Positions 54,739-64,000 are shown, counted from the stretch's first letter. The stretch is 64,000 nt of DNA from Candidatus Zixiibacteriota bacterium (GCA_024280835.1 JAJRPJ010000009.1:61139-125138), one strand, 5' to 3'. The notes: generated from the sequence alone by a model not told the origin. Translations and numbers: made by a program.

Positions 54739-55824
54739 TTATTGCGCCAAAATAGACTCCAATGATCTAAAAACATCATCAACTGAGATTAAACGCATAC
54801 AATTCATATGGCCTTCACCAGTGAGCCGACAGGTATTCTTGACACAGTGAATGCAATCCAGTTCAGCCCTTTCGACAATAATTTTCTTTGTGGATATCGG
54901 CGATGTTTCCGCTGGATTATCCGCCCCGCTGAGAACGACTAAAGATACATCCACTAAGGCCGCCAAATGCGCCAAACCCGAATCATTGCCAACAAATGCT
55001 GACGCACATTCCAAGAGAGCAGCAGCGCCTCGGATTCGTGAGCCACCGCAAAGATTCACAATTCTCTCGCCACCACCACTTAAACGGACTGCCTCTCCCG
55101 CTTCATGGTCCGCATGTGAACCGATAAGAGCCACTCCGAGATCAAGCTCCGTGACAATTCGCTGGGCCAGTTCGCCATAATTCTCAACTCCCCATCGTCG
55201 TGACTCAGCCACAGCTTGGGGAGCCAGAGCAACAAATGCTCCCGACTTGGATGCTGTATCACTTGAGGTCTCAATCACACCTGCACGCTCAAGGATTCCC
55301 TTGGCGGCCGCTCTCTCGACATCACTAAAATAGAACTCTGGATCTTCATATTTTACATCCTTCACCCAGTATGGATTCTCCCAGAAACGAAGAGCCGCAA
55401 AACGAACGAGATTCTGGTAACGTTTCGAACGATGTATAATAGCGCTTGAAGGCGTTAGGGAACCACTAAGCGCCAAGGCCTTTCCGCTGCCAGAGTAGCC
55501 ATATATATGTGTCACACCTGAAAACTTGAAAGCGGTTGCCGCTGACAGAGAATCTGTCAGCAATATACCAATTTCAAAATCGTCACCCGAGTCACGCAAT
55601 ATATTTCTTGTGGCGCTGATAGATTTGAAACCATGATGGGTTCCGTCTTTTAGACTCAAGACAGAATCAACAGAAGGATGACGTTTGAACAAGCCAGCTA
55701 CAAACTCTGGCGCAATAATATTGATTTCTGAGTCTTGGAACAAATCACGAATCGCCCCAATAGCTGATAGGGCCATGACACTATCCCCAAGATGATTCGG
55801 CGTTCTGACTATTAGTTTTGGCAT
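54739..55824 (-). CDS. Glycosyltransferase family 9 (heptosyltransferase)
   Basis: 361 residues. N-terminal LIVRTPNHLGDSVMALSAIGAIRD is the family 9 nucleotide-side motif; the C-terminal half has ALAPQAVAESRRWGVENYGELA, CGGSRIRGAAALLECASAFVGNDSGLAHLAA and a final Cys-rich ELDCIHCVKNTCR. It adds heptose from ADP-heptose to the lipopolysaccharide core. The WaaF-like GNDSGLAH motif is exact. ADP-heptose enzymes are encoded at 44 and 50 kb. 68 bp downstream of the lipid A acyltransferase gene, likely in one unit. Confidence 0.9.
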   Translation of the reverse strand: MPKLIVRTPNHLGDSVMALSAIGAIRDLFQDSEINIIAPEFVAGLFKRHPSVDSVLSLKDGTHHGFKSISATRNILRDSGDDFEIGILLTDSLSAATAFKFSGVTHIYGYSGSGKALALSGSLTPSSAIIHRSKRYQNLVRFAALRFWENPYWVKDVKYEDPEFYFSDVERAAAKGILERAGVIETSSDTASKSGAFVALAPQAVAESRRWGVENYGELAQRIVTELDLGVALIGSHADHEAGEAVRLSGGGERIVNLCGGSRIRGAAALLECASAFVGNDSGLAHLAALVDVSLVVLSGADNPAETSPISTKKIIVERAELDCIHCVKNTCRLTGEGHMNCMRLISVDDVFRSLESILAQ

Positions 55825-55892
55825 ATAATGATTGTACGCAGTTAACCAGCTTAAGGCAAAAAAATAATTGACGCCATATTCATATCACTTGA

Positions 55893-56846
55893 CTAACTAT
55901 CTTGATCTGTCGCTTTTGAGTCTTCCTCAATTGCAAAGTCCGTGGACCTAGGAACAGGTTTCCAGCGTCTATGTGTCCACATCCACATATCAGGATGCTC
56001 ACGAATTATTTCCTCGAATCGACTGAAATACTGCTGGGTAATCCGCTGAACTTCTTCCTCCTCAGAACGGCTCCTGTCAACATATATCGGCTCCTCAAAC
56101 CACCCCTCATGACACCCAGCGTCCTTGCGAATCAAAAACGCCACGACAACGACTGCATCGGTGCGGTAGGCAAATAGCGCTGGTCCCCTATGCGCAGCGA
56201 TTGGTCGTCCAAAAAAATTGACCACTACATGTCCAATTGCCGAATGCTGATCGGGTACAATTCCTACCAACTCACCTTTGCGCAAAGCTCCAAGAACTTT
56301 TCGCGCAGAGGAACCTGTATGGATGATATTCACGCCTACACTACGCCGCAGTTGATTAAGAAGTTCGTCGATAAACTGATTCGTTTGACGACCAGCCAAA
56401 CAGGATGTCGGATAACCTCGTGATTGCGGCCAGGCGCCAATCAACTCCCAATTCCCAAAGTGCGGTGTGATAAGCAAGCATCCTTTGCCGCGTTCGGTCA
56501 CCGACTTAAAGACATCTGTTCCTCGTAGTGTCGTAATCTCATCGATAACTTCAGGCGAGTACAATGGAAAACGCGCAAGTTCAGTGAATGTGCGGCCGAT
56601 GTTTTCAAAAACTCGTTCCGCGATTCTCTCGCACTCATCTGCGGAGAGCTCAGGGAATGCCTGCGCAAGATTGTCGACTGCGATTCTCTGACGAGATTTC
56701 ATCAGACGCATCCCAAATCGTCCAACTGCAGCGCCGAAGTCATGCGCTTCCTGATGGTCCAAAGTTCTGACAAAGTAACCAAGTATGCGGAGGATAGTGT
56801 AGGCAATGTAATTAGTGATTGTTTTCATCGAAAAGTCCAAACTCAA
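55893..56846 (-). CDS. Lipid A biosynthesis acyltransferase (LpxL/HtrB family)
   Basis: 317 residues from TTG (56846), or 311 from ATG (56828). Motifs: an N-terminal membrane helix, LLITPHFGNWELIGA (catalytic His and Glu), VGIVPDQHSAIGHVVVNFFGRPIAAHRGPALFA and MWMWTHRRWKP. It adds a secondary acyl chain to lipid A at the inner membrane. The TTG start overlaps the stop of the upstream metallopeptidase gene by four bases, making coupling likely. LpxL and LpxM cannot be separated from sequence alone. Confidence 0.9.
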   Translation of the reverse strand: MSLDFSMKTITNYIAYTILRILGYFVRTLDHQEAHDFGAAVGRFGMRLMKSRQRIAVDNLAQAFPELSADECERIAERVFENIGRTFTELARFPLYSPEVIDEITTLRGTDVFKSVTERGKGCLLITPHFGNWELIGAWPQSRGYPTSCLAGRQTNQFIDELLNQLRRSVGVNIIHTGSSARKVLGALRKGELVGIVPDQHSAIGHVVVNFFGRPIAAHRGPALFAYRTDAVVVVAFLIRKDAGCHEGWFEEPIYVDRSRSEEEEVQRITQQYFSRFEEIIREHPDMWMWTHRRWKPVPRSTDFAIEEDSKATDQDS

Positions 56847-57826
56847 TCATCTTGCTTCCACGGCTCGTCTTCATCGTCAATCTTTTCTGGATTATCTGGG
56901 TCTCCATAGTCGAAATCGGTTGATTGATAGCGCTCCTCTTCTTCCCATTGAGCGTAGCGTTTTTTGCGATTTAGACGTGTGCGTATAAAGCCAATGACAA
57001 CAATCAGAGCCAACGCTCCCCAAAACAAATTTGATCCCATTAGAATTCCCAGTAATGTGTGATTCTCTCTTATATTCGCAAAGACTTCTTGCTCAAATCC
57101 AGCTTCATCCAGCCCAAAGGCTATTTGCATAGCTGAGTCAATACTCAGTCCCGCCTTTAATCCTGAGAGAGTTTCCTTCATCCCCTCAGCGCCATAATAC
57201 TCAAACAAATAGTTTATCGCCAGATACGATTCGGCATAGGCCACTTCGGCTCGCGCTTTTGAGAATGTATTCAGAGAGTTAATTTCCGCAAGCGGTATCA
57301 TTGTTCCTCGAATTGCCGCCCATGACACATTGACGAAATCCTGATAAGACCATTCCTGAGCAAAATACATGGCCAATCCTTCATCCATCCACCGCGGCGC
57401 CTTGCCATCAGTGAGAGCATACATCAGCAAATGCGAATACTCATGAGCCGCCAAAGTCTCCATCGTCTTTCCCGTTAGTTTTAGATGCGGAGACTTCAAA
57501 ACGATTCTATGCAATTGCGGCAGAGCCGCCGCCGCTCCCCAATGCGGAAAGACTCCTTGAACAAGCGAATCAAATTGCGCATCACTGTTCGCGATATATA
57601 ATATATACGCCTCCAATTCGACTGCCCCCAACAATGAATCTGAAAGAGACTTGGCTTTGGTGATTCTCGCGTTAATGGACATGAGCCATTCTTCACTTTG
57701 TGCATGATACATACCACCAGGTATTGGCTCCTCAACAGCCCACCGTTCCCCTGTACTCTCCCCGAGAGCTAGATTCGCGACTGTCAAACAATAGAAAACA
57801 AGGGCAACTATTCGCAGAACTTTCAT
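56843..57826 (-). CDS. Membrane-anchored peptidase MA-like metallopeptidase
   Basis: 327 residues from the ATG at 57826, which begins a signal peptide (MKVLRIVALVFYCLTVANLA); an in-frame GTG 42 bp upstream is less likely. Gluzincin motifs: HEYSH (128-132, zinc ligands and catalytic Glu) and WMDEGLAMYFA (Glu149, third ligand). A C-terminal membrane helix (about 261-280) and acidic cytosolic tail follow. So the catalytic domain is predicted in the periplasm. Substrate unknown. Coupled to the lipid A acyltransferase gene by overlap. Confidence 0.82.
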   Translation of the reverse strand: MKVLRIVALVFYCLTVANLALGESTGERWAVEEPIPGGMYHAQSEEWLMSINARITKAKSLSDSLLGAVELEAYILYIANSDAQFDSLVQGVFPHWGAAAALPQLHRIVLKSPHLKLTGKTMETLAAHEYSHLLMYALTDGKAPRWMDEGLAMYFAQEWSYQDFVNVSWAAIRGTMIPLAEINSLNTFSKARAEVAYAESYLAINYLFEYYGAEGMKETLSGLKAGLSIDSAMQIAFGLDEAGFEQEVFANIRENHTLLGILMGSNLFWGALALIVVIGFIRTRLNRKKRYAQWEEEERYQSTDFDYGDPDNPEKIDDEDEPWKQDD

Positions 57827-58408
57827 ACCCCAATGATACGCAATAGCAACCCCAATAAACAAGCCCACAATTTGAACAACTCATTCCGAGACGAAACGAC
57901 AATCTCTACTAACTCGCAGGCCATTTTCGCCTCAAACATTTCGCGTCTCACATGTTTCACGTAAAACAGTCGCAAGAGCGCGCTCCATTTGCGCAAGTGA
58001 ATTACCCTATGACAATGATTGCAATATGACTGTTTCACATTGGACTGCTTTATGTGTCACATCAACTTTACCCTAGTGACATTGTTCAATATTTACTCCG
58101 ACAAAAACCTATTTATCTATAGAGACGCTCCGATACAATATGGTAGAGACACTACTTGCATTAGTAACTGACAAGTAAAGTACCGTTCCAAATTACAGCA
58201 GTAATTTAAACAGTCTAATACAAAGTGTCACACTACAAATCCGATTTGGCGTGGATTGGAATACTTCAAGGCAATATGCCTACGCCTAGTCATAGTTTCT
58301 CTGCCTGCGATAGGACCTCTGGCGGAATCAATGCAGGATCGACGTTAGAACTGTCAGAACAGACAACTGGCTCTTATTGACTACAGGGAAGAAACAGGAA
58401 AACAAACT
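57827..58408. other. Long gene-free region with parS-like site
   Basis: 582 bp between divergently oriented genes, the longest gap in the window. It holds the parS-like site and a second half-site TGTTTCAC at 58031-58038. TGTGTCACAT- and AGTGTCACACT-type palindromes also occur. No tRNA, small gene or clear sigma-54 promoter was found in front of the NtrC-type gene. Confidence 0.5.
57953..57968. promoter_or_regulatory. parS-like ParB-binding site
   Basis: TGTTTCACGTAAAACA matches the bacterial parS consensus TGTTTCACGTGAAACA in 15 of 16 bases. It lies in non-coding DNA. By a simple count (49 allowed 16-mers), about 0.0007 such matches are expected by chance in 64 kb. parS sites usually cluster around the chromosome origin. 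parA and parB are not in the window. Confidence 0.65.
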
Positions 58409-59782
58409 ATGTCATCAATTCTCGTCATCGACGACAAAGAATCAATGCGTTCAATGCTCTCTCAAACGCTCACCGAAGAGGGCCACGAAGTCACAACTGC
58501 CCACAACGGCTCAGCTGGTCTTGACCTAGCTCGGGAGCGAGGCTTTGATGTAGTCTTGACCGATCTAAAAATGCCGGATATGGACGGCATCGAAGTGCTA
58601 CGTTCAGTGAAAGAGATGGATGTTGACGTTGCGGTGATAGTTATGACTGCCTACGGCACTGTTGAGAATGCTGTCGCGGCAATGCGCTTAGGCGCTTACG
58701 ACTTCATCTCAAAACCTTTCCAAAGCGACCACTTAACAATTCTTGTGCAAAAAGCCCTTGAGAACAAACGCTTGCTAGCGGAAAACTCTCTGCTTCGAGA
58801 AGAGCTCTCGCACAACCTCGGCTTCAGTGACATCATTGGTACAAACGACAAGATGAAAGAAGTGTCGCGCCTTATCAGCAAAGTCGCTAACTCTGACACA
58901 TCGGTTCTCATCACTGGAGAATCTGGTGTAGGTAAAGAACTGTTTGCTCGCGCAGTCCATTCACTTTCACCAAGACGCGATAAACCTTATGTGACAATAA
59001 ACTGCGCAGCGATTCCTCGTGAATTGCTTGAAAACGAACTATTCGGCTCCGAGCGAGGCGCTTTCACAGGCGCTGTTGCCAGAAAGATCGGAAAATTTGA
59101 AATCGCAGAGTCTGGAACAATCTTCTTGGACGAGATTGGCGACATGGAATTACCTTTGCAAGCCAAATTGTTGCGCGCATTGCAGGAGCGCACTATTGAA
59201 CGCTTGGGCGGCTCCAAACCGATCAATGTCAATGTACGTGTGGTCGCCGCGACTAACGCAGACTTGACTGATTTGATTCTCAAGAAACAGTTCCGCGAAG
59301 ACTTGTACTATCGCCTCTCGGTGTTCCCGATTAAGATCCCAGCGCTCCGTGAACGACTCGACGACATCCCTGCACTGTCAGACTATTTCCTAGAGAAATA
59401 CTGTCGTGACATGAACAAAGCGGCAAAATCCTTCTCAAAGGATGCTATGGGATTATTGGGTAAATATCATTGGCCAGGGAATGTGCGTGAGCTACAAAAC
59501 ACTATTGAACGCGCTGTTATCCTAGCTGATGGACGTAAGATTTCCCCAGACCACTTGGCTATTCGTTTGCAACGCACCGAAGAGATTCAAATGCGTGAAG
59601 GCGCAGGTCTGAAAGAAATTGCCGCACACGCACAAATGGTAACCGAACGTGGCGCTATCATTCGTGTACTCAAACAAGTGAGAGGCAACAAGCGCAAATG
59701 CGCCAAAGCCTTGAAAATTGATTACACAACACTCTTCGATAAAATTAAGAAGTACACCATCACTCCGGAAGAAATGCTATAG
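58409..59782 (+). CDS. Sigma-54-dependent response regulator (NtrC family)
   Basis: 457 residues. Receiver domain 1-120 with phosphoacceptor Asp52, Thr/Ser near 80 and Lys102. AAA+ domain with Walker A GESGVGKE (170-177), GAFTGA (217-222, the sigma-54 contact loop) and Walker B GTIFLDEIGDME. C-terminal Fis-type helix-turn-helix (about 415-450, RGNKRKCAKALKIDYTTLFDKIKKY). It should activate RpoN promoters after phosphorylation. The sensor kinase is not adjacent in this window. Target genes unknown. The start is ATG with AGGAAAA upstream. Confidence 0.94.
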   Translation: MSSILVIDDKESMRSMLSQTLTEEGHEVTTAHNGSAGLDLARERGFDVVLTDLKMPDMDGIEVLRSVKEMDVDVAVIVMTAYGTVENAVAAMRLGAYDFISKPFQSDHLTILVQKALENKRLLAENSLLREELSHNLGFSDIIGTNDKMKEVSRLISKVANSDTSVLITGESGVGKELFARAVHSLSPRRDKPYVTINCAAIPRELLENELFGSERGAFTGAVARKIGKFEIAESGTIFLDEIGDMELPLQAKLLRALQERTIERLGGSKPINVNVRVVAATNADLTDLILKKQFREDLYYRLSVFPIKIPALRERLDDIPALSDYFLEKYCRDMNKAAKSFSKDAMGLLGKYHWPGNVRELQNTIERAVILADGRKISPDHLAIRLQRTEEIQMREGAGLKEIAAHAQMVTERGAIIRVLKQVRGNKRKCAKALKIDYTTLFDKIKKYTITPEEML

Positions 59783-59853
59783 CTCAATTTCCTTCAGCTC
59801 AAGATTGTTGGAATCTACAACGTCGCACTATAAAATCCATCTCCACAATAAAA

Positions 59854-59885
59854 GGAGGCAAGAGGATAAAAACCCTCTTGCCTCC
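59854..59885 (-). terminator. Terminator between the NtrC-type gene and the giant dockerin gene
   Basis: GGAGGCAAGAGG (59854-59865) pairs perfectly with CCTCTTGCCTCC (59874-59885). On the minus strand it is followed by TTTTATT, so it ends the gene at 59956. On the plus strand it could also help end the regulator transcript. A second hairpin (59897-59925, ATTTGAA/TTCAAAT arms with TTTCG) lies between it and the stop codon. Confidence 0.85.
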
Positions 59886-59955
59886 CTCATTATCAGCATT
59901 TGAAATTTCGTAAACGAAATTCAAATACTATTCAATCGCGTTTTGCGTTCCGTTA

Positions 59956-62900
59956 TTACGGGGTGCAAAGAGCCAATGTCCAGTCACCGACTGGGCAAGG
60001 ACCACAATTGAAGTAATAGTCAACCATGTAGGCGACATCAGTAGCATCAACAGCGCCGTCATTGTTTACATCACCGAGGTGAGCAAACGGGAACGGACCA
60101 TTACCACCACCAACTGAACCAGCTAGGTAAGCAACGTCAGCCAAGTCAATGACTTGATCGTCGTTAACATCACCACGGCCAAAACCAGCCCATTTATTCA
60201 CAAGATCCGCCATGCCTTCGAACTGACCGGCATTCATCTTATCTTGATCATAGACTGCTGCATCACTAGTCGCCGAGAAGGCGAATTGATACATGCCCAT
60301 GGATTTGGTTTCGCCAGGAGCGAGGCTTACGCCACCCAAGTTATAGTATGACTCACCATCAGCAATACCGCTACCGTCGTCACCGACTGCGCTATTCGCC
60401 TGAGCGGTAATACCAGCTGAAGCGGCTTCACGACCCCATACGTAGATGGAATCGAAAGCTTTTGCAGCATCACCAGTACCAGTCGAGAACATGAAGATAC
60501 CAGCGTCACAAGATTTACCACGGAAAGAAGGCGCAACATCACAACCATAGCCAACTACGCCATAACCGTGAATACTTGTTGTTGCGGCAAACTCACCGAA
60601 CATATAACCGAATGAAGCTCCACCAAGCATATGATCAGTACCTGACAAATCATCATCGTGAACTGCAAAGTGCTGCAGGTCGTCGATTGAATTAACAGCG
60701 CTACGGTTTGTGACATCAAAACGCATCAACTGAATGTTGTTGAGTCCAAGCACATCCTTGGCGCCATAATGTGTCTCATCAACCAACATACCGATGGTTG
60801 AATCAGGTAGGAACGCATCAGGATTGGACTGCCAATCCCAAACTCCGCCACCGCCTGTGTAATCACGAGCCGAGTCAATGTATGACAGGCCGATAAGATC
60901 ACCAAAGACATCAGTGTAGGTAGCTCCATTATCCGTAGAGATACTGCCCAAGAGGACGTCAGACTTCAAAGTCGGAAGACACTCGTTTGTGCAGTAGTTC
61001 TCTTCGGCAAGAATGGTCTGCCATCCACCACCAAAGTCCCACGCCTGACCTGACCAGGCCATACGCATAGGAGTCATGCTCCAACCGCGAATACCAGAGA
61101 AGAACTCACCACTCGCATCGAAACCGTCGATGTCGAGTGAAGCGTGGCCATCGCTGGAGTAACGCTGAACCAAAGCGTCATTGAAGACAATTACGCTATT
61201 GGCGCCACCGATACCGAATGTCAAGAGAACGGAATCCTCTAAACAACCACCGATTACGCGCAAGGCGACGGTCGGTACACCAAGTGGATCGTCCAGATAA
61301 TAATCCGGATCATCTGTGTCGACGTGAGCTGTGAAATCGTGAGGTCCACGTGTTACCATAGGACCATTGATCGCAACATGCAAGTCGACAATATCACCAG
61401 GAGCGACAAGAGCGCCCACTGAAGGTGAAATCAGACCATTGTCGCCAGTTGTTCCATCAACCACATCCGGCAATACAGCTGCGCGGAAGCTCAATGATGA
61501 AGAAACCGTATTGTCGGCATCATATGTACCGACAACGCCAGCTGGAGCTTCGCCAAACATCAAACCAAATTTCTCAAACAATCTTGAGTTGGTTGTGAAG
61601 TCAGCGCGCTCTGACATCTTGGCGCGAAGAACCGCATCAACAGCTGAGAACTCAATAACAGTTCCAGATGGAGGTGTCGGATCTGTGAATGTAATACCAT
61701 TGATTGTCAAATCAGCACAACCACTATTTCCAATAACTGCTGGGAATGTAGCGTCGAAACCATTCGGTGTACCAAACGGAACCGGAAGATCCTGACGACC
61801 AACAGGTAATGTCAAACGTGGGCGATTAGCTCCAGGTCCAAGAGCGACGGTCAAACCGCCGAAGGTTGTGAAGAGAACCGCGTCTACAGTCATGGAACCA
61901 CTGTTCCACTGCCCAGCGGTGAAACCAGATAATGAAGTCTCACGATAGAACTGTAATGAATTGACAAGTCCAACCTGATAGAAGTTCAACTCACCATTTT
62001 CAGTACCATGAATCCAATAATCATCGGTACCTGGCTCGCAAGTAAGAACTCCATCACCCCACTGACGATCGCCAGCGATGTTACCTTCCATGCCACCAAT
62101 GAGATTACCAGTAGTGCGCGAGAAAATCTGCTCGCCACTTGTTACTGGGTTTAACCACTTGGTAAACGCAGGAACGTAAATCTGATTCTCATCAATTGCC
62201 GGTGTCGCACGTTGCGAACGGACTGACTTAGCTGTCTCAATAGTTCCAGCTGAGTCGGATGGGATACGATACAAGTAACCCTCTTCTGGGAAATCTGCAT
62301 CAAGATATGAGTTAACCCAGTAGACATCGTTGCCCTTATCGTAAGAAGCTCCAGAGAAGAAGCCCTCATTACCGATATAGCCAGCAAGCGCGTCAACATC
62401 CGCTTGGAGACCAGCAGTACCGAGGCGACCAGACAATGACCAAATCAAGCTACCATCACCGGCATCTAGTGCATAGACATCACCGGCAATAGCGCCACTG
62501 AATACTGGGGAAACAATCTGTGAAGAAGCGAAGTCCGCTTCATCATTTGTCGTCAAAGCATTAATATTATCAGCAACCATCGAGAACGGATTAACCGTCC
62601 AAGGAGCATATATCGCGCCAGTTGCGGCGAGAACAGCATACACCTTCTTCTGAGTTGCATAATACAAGACGTCATCAACACCGTCGTTCAAAACAACAGT
62701 CTTGACATTCGTCGCGTTCGGGGCAAGCCCTGGGAACGGTGAATTTGTGGTGTTGTGCCAAATATAAGCGCCGGTCTGTGCATCAACCGCAATAACGTCA
62801 CGATTCAAGCCAGTGCCAAGGAACGCCATTTGGACAGCGCCAACTGTGGCGACTGTTGGCTGAGTGCGGTTGCCAATGGCGCCGCTATACAAACCACTAA

Positions 62901-64000
62901 CAGTAGGATCTGTACTTTGATCCCAGACGAGTGAACCGTCCAAGAGCAAACGACAATCCATACCATTATCGTCAGAGATAAGAACCTTATCGCCGAAGAT
63001 AACAGAACCACTGAATGAGTTAGAACCACCCTGTGCAGACCAAAGCAAATTCAAATTACAATTGGCTTCGCCAAGAGCGTTAAAGGATGCGCCTGTTCTC
63101 TGCTGATCGTGCTGATATGTAGGCCAATCCTCTCCCGGTGTACAAATGCGCTCGTTGAACGGCACACAGCAACGGAAGCTCTCGGTAAAGTAACTGTTTC
63201 CACTGCCAAATACGGCATCAGATGGGAACCAGCTACCACCAGATTCATAATGTCCTCTTACGCCACCAGAACCATCGTCGATGATAATTCTGTATAGTCC
63301 AAGTCCACTACCTGTGAACTGAGGGCGAGCGACAACATGATAACCACCACTGATTTGGATACCAGCTCCACCATTAGGGAAAATGGTCTGAGCTTGAGTT
63401 CCAGCTACACCAGCAGGATTTGCAAATGCTGTGGAAGGAATAATCTCACTGTAAAGAGCAACACCAGGGGCGCCACCAGCGTCGGAGTAAACTCCAACTT
63501 CGATACCTGTGATATCTTCCCATTTGTGGAAATATATGGTCGCTTGATCGATACGACACTCGTCGCCACCAGCGTTATACAAGCCGGAGAATCCAGTAAA
63601 TCCATCGGTTTCGAAGAAATCGGAGATAAACGAGAAAGTCGCAGCGCTTTCAACAAGTTCACAATCGATGAACTCGTCATGACATACATTAACATCAATC
63701 AAGAAATCAGGATTGATACCAAATGTAGCAAAGTAGTTGCTCCAGCCTTCGAGTCCAACAGGAGTCGGGCAAGAAGCATACTCTAAATCAAGAACATTGT
63801 CGGCAAAATAGACCGAAGCAACATTCTCAAGAGAGCCTTCAAGGGCTGGCGCTTGGAAATCATCGGCGCCAATACCACTACCACCGCCAGTAATTGACGG
63901 ATCTGGACCAGCCCAACGCACTGAAATGTGATACGTCACGGACGGGCCAGGAACGAGATTACCCAATGGGTAATCGATCCAACCAAATGAACCCAGCGGA
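59956..64000 (-). CDS. Giant secreted protein with PQQ-like propeller and dockerin-like C-terminus (5' truncated)
   Basis: At least 1,348 residues in this window. The frame stays open through the right edge (PLGSFGWIDYPL before the first TTG), so the true start lies outside. A first domain (about 1-270 of the visible part) resembles a choice-of-anchor/jelly-roll-like region. From about 290, PQQ/YVTN-like beta-propeller units follow, with DWPTYQHDQQRTGA, GDKVLISDDNGMDC, AVDAQTGAYIWHNTT and ALDAGDGSLIWSLSG. A long unclassified beta region follows. The C-terminus has RGDVNDDQVIDLADVAYLAG and GDVNNDGAVDATDVAYMVDYYF, a doubled dockerin-like repeat. Predicted extracellular. Function unknown. Confidence 0.8.
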   Translation of the reverse strand, partial: PLGSFGWIDYPLGNLVPGPSVTYHISVRWAGPDPSITGGGSGIGADDFQAPALEGSLENVASVYFADNVLDLEYASCPTPVGLEGWSNYFATFGINPDFLIDVNVCHDEFIDCELVESAATFSFISDFFETDGFTGFSGLYNAGGDECRIDQATIYFHKWEDITGIEVGVYSDAGGAPGVALYSEIIPSTAFANPAGVAGTQAQTIFPNGGAGIQISGGYHVVARPQFTGSGLGLYRIIIDDGSGGVRGHYESGGSWFPSDAVFGSGNSYFTESFRCCVPFNERICTPGEDWPTYQHDQQRTGASFNALGEANCNLNLLWSAQGGSNSFSGSVIFGDKVLISDDNGMDCRLLLDGSLVWDQSTDPTVSGLYSGAIGNRTQPTVATVGAVQMAFLGTGLNRDVIAVDAQTGAYIWHNTTNSPFPGLAPNATNVKTVVLNDGVDDVLYYATQKKVYAVLAATGAIYAPWTVNPFSMVADNINALTTNDEADFASSQIVSPVFSGAIAGDVYALDAGDGSLIWSLSGRLGTAGLQADVDALAGYIGNEGFFSGASYDKGNDVYWVNSYLDADFPEEGYLYRIPSDSAGTIETAKSVRSQRATPAIDENQIYVPAFTKWLNPVTSGEQIFSRTTGNLIGGMEGNIAGDRQWGDGVLTCEPGTDDYWIHGTENGELNFYQVGLVNSLQFYRETSLSGFTAGQWNSGSMTVDAVLFTTFGGLTVALGPGANRPRLTLPVGRQDLPVPFGTPNGFDATFPAVIGNSGCADLTINGITFTDPTPPSGTVIEFSAVDAVLRAKMSERADFTTNSRLFEKFGLMFGEAPAGVVGTYDADNTVSSSLSFRAAVLPDVVDGTTGDNGLISPSVGALVAPGDIVDLHVAINGPMVTRGPHDFTAHVDTDDPDYYLDDPLGVPTVALRVIGGCLEDSVLLTFGIGGANSVIVFNDALVQRYSSDGHASLDIDGFDASGEFFSGIRGWSMTPMRMAWSGQAWDFGGGWQTILAEENYCTNECLPTLKSDVLLGSISTDNGATYTDVFGDLIGLSYIDSARDYTGGGGVWDWQSNPDAFLPDSTIGMLVDETHYGAKDVLGLNNIQLMRFDVTNRSAVNSIDDLQHFAVHDDDLSGTDHMLGGASFGYMFGEFAATTSIHGYGVVGYGCDVAPSFRGKSCDAGIFMFSTGTGDAAKAFDSIYVWGREAASAGITAQANSAVGDDGSGIADGESYYNLGGVSLAPGETKSMGMYQFAFSATSDAAVYDQDKMNAGQFEGMADLVNKWAGFGRGDVNDDQVIDLADVAYLAGSVGGGNGPFPFAHLGDVNNDGAVDATDVAYMVDYYFNCGPCPVGDWTLALCTP

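Noticed and set aside
58240..58290. Sigma-54 promoter before the NtrC-type gene (TTGGCGTGGATTGGAA)
   Set aside because: The -24 part fits partly, but the -12 TTGC is missing and the spacing is wrong.

Overview
The window reads as chromosomal DNA from an uncultured Gram-negative bacterium of the FCB type, most like candidate division Zixibacteria. This is inference from style, because there is no rRNA in the window. The supporting signs are several secreted proteins ending in a doubled dockerin-like EF-hand repeat (pattern GDxNxDGxxNIADVxxGIxRIFxGG), a secreted protein ending in a T9SS/FlgD-like sorting domain, lipopolysaccharide genes (heptose kinase, heptose nucleotidyltransferase, heptosyltransferase, lipid A acyltransferase) and a split glycine decarboxylase. 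No tRNA, rRNA, CRISPR array, insertion sequence or prophage was seen. Most of the window is ordinary housekeeping sequence, with secreted repeat proteins interspersed.

Layout: 0.4-2.0 kb, a secreted two-lobed aspartic protease. 2.1-6.6 kb, the cell-shape operon mreC-mreD-mrdA-rodA on the minus strand, behind a promoter with two palindromic operator-like sites. 6.8-13.9 kb, a PTS IIA protein, accA, and an envelope glycan cluster (WecA/MraY-like transferase, two family 2 glycosyltransferases, a YfhO-like membrane protein). 14.2-23.8 kb (plus strand), a BNR-repeat dockerin protein, acetyl-CoA synthetase, an APC transporter and a large secreted protein. 23.8-30.0 kb (minus), a second glycosyltransferase pair and the pyrimidine genes pyrR-pyrB-pyrC. 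30.4-35.2 kb (minus), the glycine cleavage operon gcvH-gcvPA-gcvPB, with two extra genes between the P-protein halves. 35.5-44.6 kb, accC, a broken outer-membrane barrel gene, an FG-GAP dockerin protein, pilT, accB, an Xaa-Pro peptidase, an acidic TPR protein and the heptose nucleotidyltransferase. 44.6-57.8 kb, DUF190 plus CrcB, a TPR protein, another FG-GAP/dockerin protein, heptose kinase, DUF3467, a four-repeat beta protein, heptosyltransferase, lipid A acyltransferase and a membrane-anchored metallopeptidase. 58.4-59.8 kb, an NtrC-type regulator. 60.0-64.0 kb, a giant PQQ-propeller/dockerin protein running off the right edge.

The most striking observation is in the glycine cleavage operon. 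A thioredoxin-fold gene (31925-32851) is interrupted by one in-frame TGA that lies exactly at the first cysteine of the CxxC redox motif. Reading through it gives a complete 308-residue protein with signal peptide, UxxC motif, cis-proline motif and C-terminal TPR region. A stable hairpin starts 11 nt after the TGA. This is best explained as an undescribed selenoprotein linked to glycine catabolism. A nonsense mutation is possible but would have had to hit that one codon.

Other structure not explained by the genes: several 16-17 bp tandem repeats, unrelated in sequence but alike in period, at or next to gene ends; a near-perfect parS site (15/16) in a 580-bp gene-free stretch; and a -1 frameshift in a beta-barrel outer-membrane protein gene whose two halves are otherwise intact.
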